A stretch of DNA of 64,000 nucleotides from Kordiimonas laminariae (GTDB lineage: Bacteria > Pseudomonadota > Alphaproteobacteria > Sphingomonadales > Kordiimonadaceae). The stretch is taken from contig NZ_JAKQZA010000011.1 of NCBI RefSeq assembly GCF_023008165.1, positions 1 through 64,000 of the forward strand. The letters run 5' to 3'. The notes beneath the pieces were generated by a model. The model did not search any database. It had not been told where the DNA came from and saw only the letters and a list, made by a program, of their open reading frames with translations. Below, one piece after another: positions 7,171 through 15,279 of the stretch. Both the position numbers and the translations under genes were made by a program. The stretch's first letter is position 1. Each line of letters opens with the position of its first letter.

Positions 7171-7905
7171 TTAAATCCTCTTTTTTTCCCCAAGGAGGAA
7201 ATTAAAATCTCTTCGGTAGAAGCGAAAAAAGAGTAACCCTATACCACTGATCGAAAAGAGAACTGCAAACAACGATGTAATAATAACGAGCCAATTGTTT
7301 GTGTCATGCCGTTCGTTGTAATCCATAATGTGGAGCATCCAGAAGAAGTCGTAAAACCTCCATATAGATGAACGCCGTGCGACAACTTTGCCCTCTACTG
7401 GGGAGACATAAATTGCAGAATTCTCTTTATCATCAAACGTGACCTGCCACACAGGTAAAGGGCCACGATAGTCCACACTCTTTTCACTTATCTCCACAAC
7501 GCGTTTGATTTTTGCATTGAGAGCGAAATCAGCCAGAGCTACCTGTTGAGCTAGATCTGCTCCAATAGGAGAAATCAGGTTACCAGTTTGAGCATCTCTC
7601 AACTGCCTTTGGCCATTGTTGAGTTCAAGGTAGATAACCGGGTTCCCTAAAAAGTTACGGAATTCAATTTGTTTTGCAGAGTTCCCTGCTTTTTTCAGCA
7701 AGGCCGATATGGATATGAAATTTTGTTTGTTGGAAAAAATAAATTCCGTCTGAGGTGCAACTTTGTGTTGGCCTCTTACGGTATCAATGGGAATCCAAGT
7801 CATTACGAGACCACCAACGGTCCAAAAGACAAGTTGTACTCCCAATATTAATCCAATCCATTTATGAGTTTTGGCAAACAAAGTATGCCACTGCCTTTTT
7901 TTCAT
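7171..7905 (-). CDS. PepSY-associated membrane protein
   Basis: 244 residues. The N terminus has the typical K-T-H-K-W-I-G-L start of PepSY-TM proteins, with a membrane helix at about 13-35. A periplasmic region of about 150 residues with PepSY-like repeats follows, then a second helix near 205-228 and a basic tail. Proteins of this type are often encoded beside TonB-dependent metal receptors and are thought to act in iron or copper reduction or uptake. It is the last gene of the operon 11702 to 7171, 48 bp after the fusion gene, from which a perfect hairpin separates it. Confidence 0.85.
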   Translation of the reverse strand: MKKRQWHTLFAKTHKWIGLILGVQLVFWTVGGLVMTWIPIDTVRGQHKVAPQTEFIFSNKQNFISISALLKKAGNSAKQIEFRNFLGNPVIYLELNNGQRQLRDAQTGNLISPIGADLAQQVALADFALNAKIKRVVEISEKSVDYRGPLPVWQVTFDDKENSAIYVSPVEGKVVARRSSIWRFYDFFWMLHIMDYNERHDTNNWLVIITSLFAVLFSISGIGLLFFRFYRRDFNFLLGEKKRI

Positions 7906-7922
7906 GACATTTTCCCAATAAA

Positions 7923-7944
7923 CCCTGCTGAAAATTCAGCAGGG
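7923..7944 (-). repeat. Intercistronic hairpin
   Basis: CCCTGCTGAA (7923-7932) and TTCAGCAGGG (7935-7944) are perfect complements. On the minus strand it is followed by GTTTATT, a weak T tract. It may act as a partial terminator or as an mRNA processing/stability site between the fusion gene and the PepSY gene. Confidence 0.7.
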
Positions 7945-7952
7945 TGATTTAA

Positions 7953-9008
7953 TTACTTATCGGCCCATTGAATCAAAGTGATGTACCAATTCCCCTGAAC
8001 TTTCTGGAGCACCAGAAATTCTCGCGAGGTACGATCTATCTCTTTTCCTTTGTAAGATCCCGTAAGTCGGGAAAAGGTTGTTACCCAGGCTATATTTTCC
8101 ATTATGCCTGTTTCGCGGGAGAGAATTTCGTGTTTGAGGTTTGGAAGAAATGCCATGTCAGACTTCATATGGCCATTCATATAACTAGCTTTACTTAGCT
8201 GAGCATGTTCGCCCTCTATAATAACTACATCATCAGCCAGTACTCTGGAAACGGTACTCACATCACCTGCTTGTAGGGCATTAAAGAACAGGCTTGCGAT
8301 TTCTGCAGGCCCAGCCTTTCCAGGCAAAGAAGTAGTAGCTGGTTGGTTCCCATGATCATGTTCAGCACCTGAGGCCTCAGGTCCGTGATCGTGAGTTGGC
8401 TTATTGTTTTCATGGTCTGTACCGCAATCAGATCCCTTTTCTTCATGATTTCCATGATCGTGTTTTTTGGGGGCGGCACTGGTATTTCCGTGGTCATGTT
8501 GCGGCTGACTTGAAACTGTATCTCCATGATCGTGGCTTGCACCGTCTGCATGAGCATGGCCTTCTCCAGAAGTATCAGGTAGACGCATAACACCGACGCC
8601 ATGTCGATACACAAGTTCTGCACCCAGGTATCCAGTTACGCCGACTAGACCGCTAACAACCACACTTAGTACAATAGTAAGGTTGGAAATAGTTTTTGCC
8701 TTATATACCCAGAAGGCCAATAGAAGGATGCTTGCAGCTGTAACTAATGCCCATAAACGGTGCACTTTCATAACCTTGTGGGCTATATCATCGTGAGCAA
8801 CTGAGCTATAAGCATCAAAACCCGCCCAAAGTGTAAATGCTGTGATAATTGCACCTAACCATAGTGTCCATTTACCTGCTGTTTCTGCATAAGATTGCCA
8901 ATCAGGCTTAAGCTTTGAAGCAAGCATAAAAAATGTAGACGACAGTATGAGGCCCACAGTGAAATGCACTAAAAAGGGGTGCCAGTTTGGAATGATTAAA
9001 TTGTCCAT
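7953..9008 (-). CDS. DUF2231-like membrane domain fused by a His-rich linker to an NTF2-like domain
   Basis: 351 residues from ATG 9008 (GGGA upstream; the longer frame to 9056 lacks a site). Residues about 1-135 form four membrane helices of DUF2231 type, starting N-W-H-P-F-L-V-H-F. A hydrophilic linker of about 90 residues holds five H-D-H-G repeats plus further His, Asp and a Cys, and is almost certainly metal-binding. The last 120 residues look like a SnoaL/NTF2-like (DUF4440-type) fold. A paralogue without the His repeats lies at 21215. It is co-transcribed with the TonB receptor. Storage or hand-over of metal at the membrane is an inference; no activity is known for this fusion to me. 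Confidence 0.8.
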   Translation of the reverse strand: MDNLIIPNWHPFLVHFTVGLILSSTFFMLASKLKPDWQSYAETAGKWTLWLGAIITAFTLWAGFDAYSSVAHDDIAHKVMKVHRLWALVTAASILLLAFWVYKAKTISNLTIVLSVVVSGLVGVTGYLGAELVYRHGVGVMRLPDTSGEGHAHADGASHDHGDTVSSQPQHDHGNTSAAPKKHDHGNHEEKGSDCGTDHENNKPTHDHGPEASGAEHDHGNQPATTSLPGKAGPAEIASLFFNALQAGDVSTVSRVLADDVVIIEGEHAQLSKASYMNGHMKSDMAFLPNLKHEILSRETGIMENIAWVTTFSRLTGSYKGKEIDRTSREFLVLQKVQGNWYITLIQWADK

Positions 9009-9072
9009 TTTATTCCCATTTGTATTAGCCACTCCTTTAATGTGGGCGGCGGTCATAGATTACAATAACTCG

Positions 9073-9092
9073 CGGCAGGCCGAAGCCTGCCG
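9073..9092 (-). repeat. Intercistronic hairpin with a TTCG tetraloop
   Basis: On the minus strand CGGCAGGC-TTCG-GCCTGCCG forms a perfect 8-bp stem with the extra-stable UUCG loop, between the TonB receptor stop and the fusion gene. No T tract follows, so it more likely protects mRNA ends or tunes expression than terminates. Confidence 0.75.
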
Positions 9093-9106
9093 GTTTACTA
9101 ACTTGT

Positions 9107-11209
9107 TTAAAAGGTTCTTTTGAGTTGAATGCCGTATTGGCGTGGTTCGCCAAAGACCGATACAGGAAGAGAGCCATCTGCTTCTCCCAAAACATTCCTG
9201 CCTGAGGTAATGTAAGTTACATACCTATTGTTGGTTAGGTTTTGGCCATAAAGCGAAACCTCCCAATTGCCGTCCTCTGATAGATATGAAATGCGAGCAT
9301 TCAGAAGTGCATATGTATCAGCACGGAATTGAGGCTGGTTGTTGCGCTTAAAGTCTACATTGTCGCGCCAAGCATAGTCAGTTCTGAAAGTCAGTTCACC
9401 AAAATCAGGCACTGAATATCGGTACTGTGCTCCAAATGAATACGCCCACTTCGGAGAGTTCGCGAGCCTATTACCGGAGAAATCTACACCATCTTCAAAG
9501 AAGTTTGTGTATGTCGCATCAAGATAAGCAACTGTAGCATTCAGATCAAAACCATCAGACACCCGTGCAACGAATTCACCTTCAAGGCCGTTAATTGTCG
9601 CTTTACCAGCGTTGGAAGTTGTCGCGACACCACCAACATATTCAACAACCTGCAAGTTGGTGTAATCGTACCTGAACGCGCCGATATTGGCTCGTAGACG
9701 ACGATCAAACAATGTGGACTTAAGACCTGCTTCATAGCTCCATAGATATTCTGGGTCGAAGGAACCAGCATCACCCAACTGGAAGCCACCAGATTTGAAG
9801 CCGCGTGTTGCTGAAGCATATAGCAACACATCATCGCTGATATCATAGTCAAGAGCGAAACGAGGCGTCCAGGCTTTCCAGCTATCTTCTGGTGACCCAC
9901 CATCGACTTCGGTACCGTTAACTATGGTCGCGAAATCATAGCTTTTCTTCTCATAGCTATAGCGAAGACCAAAAGTCGCTCTGAAACGGTCTGTAATAGA
10001 GTAAGTTCCTTGACCGAAAAGCGCATAAGCGTTGGTTACATTTCTTTCAGGAATTTCAATGGTGGGGTCTTGGAAGATCAGATCAATTCCGCCTGTACCA
10101 TCTTCGTTCAGGAAAAAGGCACCAACAATCCATTCGAGCTTTTCTGGTTCATTGTTGGAAAACTGGATTTCCTGCGTGAAGGAACGTGATTGTTCTCTGA
10201 AATTGATATCAAACAGCGAAAGGTCTGTAGCATCCGCATCGATAACTTGGGCGATATCGCTTTCTCTATATGAAGTGATAGATTTGAAAGTAATATCTTC
10301 ACCACTCCATGTAGCTGTTGAAGAAACACCCCAAACTTCAAGATTGCTAACAGGTGTAGTGTCGAAAGCTACTTCCCGGTCGCCTGTGGGAATTGTCGCA
10401 CCAGCATCAGCAAAGCTTTGTGGATAGAAGGTACGTACTGCTGGGAAACCAGTTTCCCGTTCGTTGGTAAAGTCACCTCTCAGAACCACTTCAAATTCAT
10501 CAGAAACATCGATAGCAATAGTTGCGCGTGCGCCGAAATTATCCTGATCTTGATAGGTGTCATCAGAAAGAATATCGGTGTAAATACCATCCCGATCATT
10601 CTTAAGAACTGTTGCCCTTGCTCTGACTTTATCGCTTAGTGGTCCAGATAGCGTGCCGCTGAATGTACGCTTGTTGAAGTTTCCTAATGTTACGCCTAGT
10701 GCGCCTTCCCATTCATCAGTTGGAGCTTTGGAAATAATATTCAGCGTACCACCTGTTGAGTTTCGACCAAATAATACCCCTTGTGGACCACGGAGCAGTT
10801 CAACACGTTCAATGTCAAACATATCCTGATAACCGGTAGTTGGACGAGGCTGGTAAACGCCGTCAATCTGAACAGTTGAACTCGGATCAGTCGCAACACC
10901 AAAAGCGGATGTACCAACACCGCGGATATTCACAATTGCCATGGAGTCATTTGTAACGGTGATGCCAGGAACAAAAAATGTAAAATCTTCAATGTTTCTG
11001 ATGCCGATAGCAGCCATTACATCACCAGACAAAGCACTGATGCTCACAGGTGTATCCTGCAGGCTGGATTCGCGCTTCTGTGCTGTAACGATTACTTCTT
11101 CAAGCAAGCCGTCTTGATTGCTTTTCTCGGTTGCAAATGCCGTGCTTGAAAGGGTTAAAAGCGCACAACTTGATAGTAGTTTGATAGATTTTGAATGACT
11201 ATATTTGAT
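9107..11209 (-). CDS. TonB-dependent outer-membrane receptor of the metal island
   Basis: 700 residues from ATG 11209, which has GGAGG 6-7 nt upstream (longer frame to 11239 rejected). Signal peptide 1-27, TonB box-like segment E-E-V-I-V-T-A-Q-K-R, plug domain (about 45-155, with R-G-V-G-T-S and L-R-G-P-Q-G-V-L-F-G-R-N-S), and a 22-strand-type barrel ending in an aromatic F. It imports a chelate or metal using the proton-motive force. The operon with a small secreted Cys protein, the His-rich fusion and a PepSY protein points to metal (perhaps copper), but the barrel itself does not reveal the ligand. Confidence 0.95.
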   Translation of the reverse strand: MKYSHSKSIKLLSSCALLTLSSTAFATEKSNQDGLLEEVIVTAQKRESSLQDTPVSISALSGDVMAAIGIRNIEDFTFFVPGITVTNDSMAIVNIRGVGTSAFGVATDPSSTVQIDGVYQPRPTTGYQDMFDIERVELLRGPQGVLFGRNSTGGTLNIISKAPTDEWEGALGVTLGNFNKRTFSGTLSGPLSDKVRARATVLKNDRDGIYTDILSDDTYQDQDNFGARATIAIDVSDEFEVVLRGDFTNERETGFPAVRTFYPQSFADAGATIPTGDREVAFDTTPVSNLEVWGVSSTATWSGEDITFKSITSYRESDIAQVIDADATDLSLFDINFREQSRSFTQEIQFSNNEPEKLEWIVGAFFLNEDGTGGIDLIFQDPTIEIPERNVTNAYALFGQGTYSITDRFRATFGLRYSYEKKSYDFATIVNGTEVDGGSPEDSWKAWTPRFALDYDISDDVLLYASATRGFKSGGFQLGDAGSFDPEYLWSYEAGLKSTLFDRRLRANIGAFRYDYTNLQVVEYVGGVATTSNAGKATINGLEGEFVARVSDGFDLNATVAYLDATYTNFFEDGVDFSGNRLANSPKWAYSFGAQYRYSVPDFGELTFRTDYAWRDNVDFKRNNQPQFRADTYALLNARISYLSEDGNWEVSLYGQNLTNNRYVTYITSGRNVLGEADGSLPVSVFGEPRQYGIQLKRTF

Positions 11210-11273
11210 CATAGTTTCCTCCATATGGGCTAAGCCCAAATCTTCCTATTCCACGCAATAGACGCGGAATTCC

Positions 11274-11702
11274 TTATGAATGAATGAGTAAGGAAACGGG
11301 TTTTGGAGGGTGAACTAATGATGAGGGTATTGCGCTCACACAAGAGGTAGTATCCCAATCTACATAGTTGCGATTGGTATTCAGGTTCATTGACAATGCG
11401 ATCAATTCCAACCCTGAATCACAAAGAACTCCTCCGGCATCGCAACAACTATCTGTATATGCATGAGGGTGAGTTTCTTCGGTATCAATGGATAAATTAA
11501 GATGCAAAGCGGCAAGGCTTCTAAATTCTAATTCATTTATTTCTACAATTGGATGCCTATTGGGAGCGTCGAACGAAGAAGGCGAATAATGCGATGTTGT
11601 TTCATCGTGAACAGAATATAGGTCTCCATTTTGCAATGTGATTGTTGGTGAAACAATCCATATTACAATTTGCAAAACATATATAAATGGAGAGGGTTTC
11701 AT
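11274..11702 (-). CDS. Small secreted His/Cys protein with proline tail (type S2)
   Basis: 142 residues, first gene of the TonB receptor operon (65 bp upstream of that start). A hydrophobic N-terminal segment (about 6-23) serves as signal or anchor. The mature part has a C-C pair and two further Cys, an H-P-H motif, and a C-terminal V-H-P-P-K-P-V tail. There is no recognised domain. Position and tail match the proteins at 4241, 14804 and 25499, and the location beside TonB and PepSY genes is where DUF2946-type proteins are often found. A 19-bp-spacer promoter lies 62 bp upstream. A role as periplasmic metal ligand is inferred. Confidence 0.65.
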   Translation of the reverse strand: MKPSPFIYVLQIVIWIVSPTITLQNGDLYSVHDETTSHYSPSSFDAPNRHPIVEINELEFRSLAALHLNLSIDTEETHPHAYTDSCCDAGGVLCDSGLELIALSMNLNTNRNYVDWDTTSCVSAIPSSLVHPPKPVSLLIHS

Positions 11703-11763
11703 AATGTCAAACCGCTACCTTGAAGCCTTCTGATATAACTACAAATAGTACTGATGATTGAGG

Positions 11764-11794
11764 AGCCTAACGTTTGACCATGGTTCAGGGTCAA
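11764..11794 (-). promoter_or_regulatory. MerR-type promoter/operator of the TonB receptor operon
   Basis: Minus strand: TTGACC (11789-11794) and TAGGCT (11764-11769) with a 19-bp spacer containing CTGAACCATGGTCA. The same CTGAACCATGGT core occurs in the cus operon promoter at 14765, so one regulator probably serves both. Confidence 0.7.
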
Positions 11795-11825
11795 GCGTTT
11801 TATTGAGCTTGGTTAAAAAGCCTGT

Positions 11826-12233
11826 TCAGGAATTTCCGTATAAATGATTGATGATGGAGCAATCCGAAATCGGTTGGGAATTCGCAGGACAATATTGAGC
11901 AATAGCATCAAGATCTCGTCGCATGTTCTGTAATATTGCTATTTTTTCTTCTATTTGCAGTATTTTCTCCTTGGCCAAATCGTTAATCTGCTCACAATTT
12001 GAAGTTGGGTCTGTTGACAGTGACAATAGATCGGAGATTTCTCCTAGTGTAAAACCTAGAGCTTGAGCTTTACGAAGGAAAAGCAACTGTTTAATGTTTT
12101 CTTCCGTATATACTCGGTAGCCAGAGGGTAATCTGTCTGGTTTAGATAGAATACCGCTCCTCTCATAATAACGGATAGTTTCTACGCCAACGCCCGTTTT
12201 TTTCGCAACTTTCCCAATAGTAAGATACGCCAT
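11826..12233 (-). CDS. MerR-family metal-responsive regulator (paralogue 3)
   Basis: 135 residues, beginning 10 bp after the stop of the P-type ATPase gene, hence the same operon. HTH 1-70, coiled dimer helix, and C80, C115, C125 as in the paralogues at 3418 and 6615; the C-terminal C-S-I-I-N-H-L-Y-G is shared by all three. It lies between the TTGACC-type operator at 11764 and the CueR-type operator at 14626. I think it more likely binds the former type, because the latter fits the CueR-like protein at 26049 better. Confidence 0.93.
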   Translation of the reverse strand: MAYLTIGKVAKKTGVGVETIRYYERSGILSKPDRLPSGYRVYTEENIKQLLFLRKAQALGFTLGEISDLLSLSTDPTSNCEQINDLAKEKILQIEEKIAILQNMRRDLDAIAQYCPANSQPISDCSIINHLYGNS

Positions 12234-12243
12234 GGCTACACCT

Positions 12244-14580
12244 CTATAGCTCTATATTTCGTAGTCTTAGCGAATTGCCAATGACCGAAATAGAACTCAA
12301 ACTCATGGCTGCTGCGGCAAATATAGGGGAAATCAATATACCTAAGAAAGGATATAGAACTCCAGCTGCTACGGGAACTCCTGCGGCGTTGTATGCTAAA
12401 GCAAAAAATAGGTTTTGTTTGATATTACTCATTGTAGCTTTTGCCAATCTACTGGCTCGGACGACACCAGTAAGATCTCCTTTAACCAGCGTGAAACCGG
12501 CGCTTTCTATGGCAACATCAGCGCCAGTTCCCATGGCTATTCCGACATCAGCTTGAGCCAAAGCAGGTGCGTCATTCACACCATCACCAGCCATAGCAAC
12601 TATGTGTCCTTTGCCCTGCAATTCTCTGATAATTTTTGCTTTATCTTCAGGTAAAATATCTGCCTGAACGTTGTCTATTCCAAGCTTGTCAGCTACGGCC
12701 TTTGCAGTTTTGAAATTGTCACCTGTGGCCATGATAATCTGAAAGCCTTCGCTCTGCAGAAGACGTAAAGCTACTTCGGCGGATTTCTTAATAGGGTCCG
12801 CAACAGCTATCAAGCCGGCTAAGTTATTTTCAACGACGATGAACATGACCGTCTGCCCTAAATTTCTCCGACCATCTGCTAAGTTTGAAAGATGACCTGT
12901 TTCTAACCCCAGGTCGGCAGCCATTTTAGTATTGCCTAAGGCAACCTTCTTACCTTGAATTTTACCAATAACCCCCTTGCCTGTGATGGCTTCAAATTCT
13001 TCAATGTTCTGGAGGGCAATATGTTGATCGATTGCTCCTGTAACAATCGCCTCAGCAAGAGGATGTTCAGAACCTTTCTCCAGGCTTGCAGCAAGTGATA
13101 GAAGCTCCGTATCCGAAAAACCCTCTTCGGGAATAATATCAACTAATTTCGGCTTTCCTTCAGTTAGTGTTCCAGTTTTATCTACAATTAAAGTGTCCAC
13201 TTTTGCGAAGCGTTCTAGAGCTTCGGCATTTTTGATCAGAATACCAACTTGAGCGCCTTTACCCGTGGCCGTCATAATTGACATTGGTGTCGCTAAACCC
13301 AGAGCACATGGACATGCGATGATAAGAACTGCCACAGCAGCAACAAGACCATAGGATAATGCCGGTGCGGGTCCCCACAAGGCCCATGATAAAAAGGACA
13401 AAACAGCGATCAAAATCACTATGGGAACAAATTGGCCCGCAACTGCGTCAGCTAGTTTTTGAATAGGCGCTCGAGATCTCTGTGCATTTGCCACCATCTC
13501 GATGATTTGACTCAACGTAGTATCTGCACCTACTCGCTTAGCTACAATAATCAGGCTACCTGTACCGTTGATTGTCGCCCCTGTAACATTATCTCCAATA
13601 GTTTTTTCAACGGGTACTGGCTCGCCAGAAATCATGGACTCGTCTACAGAAGAACGACCTTCTAAGACCGTGCCATCCACAGGTATTTTATCTCCTGGAC
13701 GAATTCTGATTTTCATACTAGGCTCAACTTTTTCTAGAGGAACTTCTGTTTCAGAACCATCTTCAGCAATAATTCGAGCTGTTTTTGCAGCTAAATCCAG
13801 CAATGCTTTTATTGCCGACCCCGTTTTCTCTCGAGCTCCTAGTTCCATTAGCTGGCCAAGAAGCACTAAAACAATGATTACTGCTCCTGCTTCAAAATAG
13901 ACACCAACATTACCATCGGCATCTCTGAAACCATCCGGGAACGTTTCAGGAAAAATAACTGCCGAAATACTAAATAAATACGCAGCTCCCACACCCATTG
14001 CGATGAGAGTGAACATATTAAGGCTTTTGAGTTGAATGGATTGGATCCCGCGCTGAAAAAAAGGTGCTCCGGACCATAGTATCACTGGAGTGCCTAAGAC
14101 TAGCTCGGTCCAAAGTGTTAAACGTTCTCCCAAAAGATCTCTTATGAATCCTAATCCAACAAACGGTCCCATAGAGAGTATCAAAAGCGGAATAGTTAAA
14201 AGTGCGCCAATCCAGAACCTTTTTTTGAAATCAATGAACTCAGGGTTAGTATCCATGTTTGTTGCAGGTATACCTTTCGGTTCCAGTGCCATACCGCATT
14301 TAGGGCATGTGCCGGGGCCAATCTGCAAGATTTCCGGGTGCATGGGACATGTATATTCAGTTCCGTCAGGAAAGGTATCTGGAAGCGCTTCTGGATTAGT
14401 GTATTGATTGGGGTGTGCAACAAACTTTTCTCTACATTTTTTTGAGCAAAAGTAATGTTGAATCCCGGCATGAATTTCGAAGAATTCGGCAGATGGTTTG
14501 TCTACTGCCATGCCGCAAACAGGATCTCTGACAATTTCGATGTCATGACATAAGTCTAGGTTATCTTGCTTTAAATTCAT
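12244..14580 (-). CDS. copA: Copper-translocating P1B-type ATPase with YHS and heavy-metal-binding N terminus
   Basis: 778 residues from ATG 14580 (GGAG and AAGGA upstream; a GTG at 14604 is less likely). In place of HMA domains the N terminus has a YHS domain (about 18-60, D-P-V-C-G-M and C-S-K-K-C) and a C-P-M-H-P...C-P-K-C-G-M heavy-metal module (about 78-100). The core has C423-P-C425, the phosphorylated D467-K-T-G-T, H-P near 507 and G-D-G-V-N-D. The last helices carry the Y-N and M-x-x-S-S signatures of P1B-1 Cu(I)/Ag(I) pumps. It exports Cu(I) to the periplasm. A CueR-type operator sits just upstream. Confidence 0.96.
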   Translation of the reverse strand: MNLKQDNLDLCHDIEIVRDPVCGMAVDKPSAEFFEIHAGIQHYFCSKKCREKFVAHPNQYTNPEALPDTFPDGTEYTCPMHPEILQIGPGTCPKCGMALEPKGIPATNMDTNPEFIDFKKRFWIGALLTIPLLILSMGPFVGLGFIRDLLGERLTLWTELVLGTPVILWSGAPFFQRGIQSIQLKSLNMFTLIAMGVGAAYLFSISAVIFPETFPDGFRDADGNVGVYFEAGAVIIVLVLLGQLMELGAREKTGSAIKALLDLAAKTARIIAEDGSETEVPLEKVEPSMKIRIRPGDKIPVDGTVLEGRSSVDESMISGEPVPVEKTIGDNVTGATINGTGSLIIVAKRVGADTTLSQIIEMVANAQRSRAPIQKLADAVAGQFVPIVILIAVLSFLSWALWGPAPALSYGLVAAVAVLIIACPCALGLATPMSIMTATGKGAQVGILIKNAEALERFAKVDTLIVDKTGTLTEGKPKLVDIIPEEGFSDTELLSLAASLEKGSEHPLAEAIVTGAIDQHIALQNIEEFEAITGKGVIGKIQGKKVALGNTKMAADLGLETGHLSNLADGRRNLGQTVMFIVVENNLAGLIAVADPIKKSAEVALRLLQSEGFQIIMATGDNFKTAKAVADKLGIDNVQADILPEDKAKIIRELQGKGHIVAMAGDGVNDAPALAQADVGIAMGTGADVAIESAGFTLVKGDLTGVVRASRLAKATMSNIKQNLFFALAYNAAGVPVAAGVLYPFLGILISPIFAAAAMSLSSISVIGNSLRLRNIEL

Positions 14581-14625
14581 CGGCTCCAATCCTTCACCTT
14601 TCACAGTTCATTTAAGGATGGAGCG

Positions 14626-14656
14626 AGTCTAAAACTTCCAGTAACTGGAAGAGCAA
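14626..14656 (-). promoter_or_regulatory. CueR-type promoter/operator of copA
   Basis: Minus strand: TTGCTC (14651-14656) and TAGACT (14626-14631), 19 bp apart. The spacer holds the perfect dyad CTTCCAGT-A-ACTGGAAG (14635-14651), the classic CueR/HmrR operator. The likely regulator is the CueR-like protein at 26049. Confidence 0.88.
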
Positions 14657-14764
14657 GGTGTATTGACTTTAGAGCTTAGCTTAGACTTACAAACAGTTTC
14701 AGATAGAATTACATCTATATTTTCTGCCTAAACGCGGGATTTCGAGGAAAGATATTTTCTACCC

Positions 14765-14795
14765 TTGACCCTGAACCATGGTTCAAGGCTATAAA
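14765..14795 (+). promoter_or_regulatory. MerR-type promoter/operator of the cus-like efflux operon
   Basis: TTGACC (14765-14770) and TATAAA (14790-14795) with a 19-bp spacer. The perfect 14-bp palindrome TGAACCATGGTTCA lies inside it. The predicted transcription start (about 14802) falls almost on the ATG at 14804. Confidence 0.85.
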
Positions 14796-14803
14796 TTTGA
14801 ACC

Positions 14804-15193
14804 ATGCGATTCTACGAGTTCATAAAAGGCATCGTATCATTCATGATGCTGACAATCGTAATTACTTCCACTGCGCTAGCTAGTACAGTGGACCATTCGT
14901 GTTGTCCTGAGCTTGAAGAAATAATTTCTATGGATAGCGTCGCTGTGCATTTGGAGCATATCCAATACATGGAACCTATAAATGGTTCAGATGACACTCG
15001 ACATGACAATTACCTTCAAACGCCTTGTGAGATTTCTTGCTGCATCAATTTAAGTGCTCTTGGTATTATGCCATATAATAAGATCGACTTATGCTCAGAG
15101 TTTAATCTGCGAGATTCCTCACTCCTCTCCTCTGATTTTGCCCGTTCAGCAGCTAACAGTCTAAATACACCGCCTCCACGTTTCCTGTCCTAG
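14804..15193 (+). CDS. Small secreted Cys-rich protein with proline tail (type S3)
   Basis: 129 residues, first gene of the efflux operon. The signal peptide is clear (basic start, hydrophobic 8-24, A-L-A-S cleavage). The mature part has C-C pairs near residues 33 and 77, further Cys and His, and a C-terminal T-P-P-P-R-F-L-S tail. The family is not recognised; it resembles the CopL/DUF2946 style of exported leader-gene products of copper operons. The ATG lies only 8 nt after the -10 box, so translation may be leaderless; the next ATG (14843) would remove the basic part of the signal peptide. Confidence 0.7.
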   Translation: MRFYEFIKGIVSFMMLTIVITSTALASTVDHSCCPELEEIISMDSVAVHLEHIQYMEPINGSDDTRHDNYLQTPCEISCCINLSALGIMPYNKIDLCSEFNLRDSSLLSSDFARSAANSLNTPPPRFLS

Positions 15194-15279
15194 TCAGTTT
15201 TCCGAGTTGGATAACCGATTGCTGAAACGCATCTCGTTTGCGTCAGTCGTATATTCCCAATATACCCAAGGACATAGTA

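Noticed and set aside
8258-8623. A 121-codon ORF overlapping the His-rich fusion gene in another frame.
   Set aside because: It is a shadow produced by the repetitive His/Asp/Gly codons of the linker.
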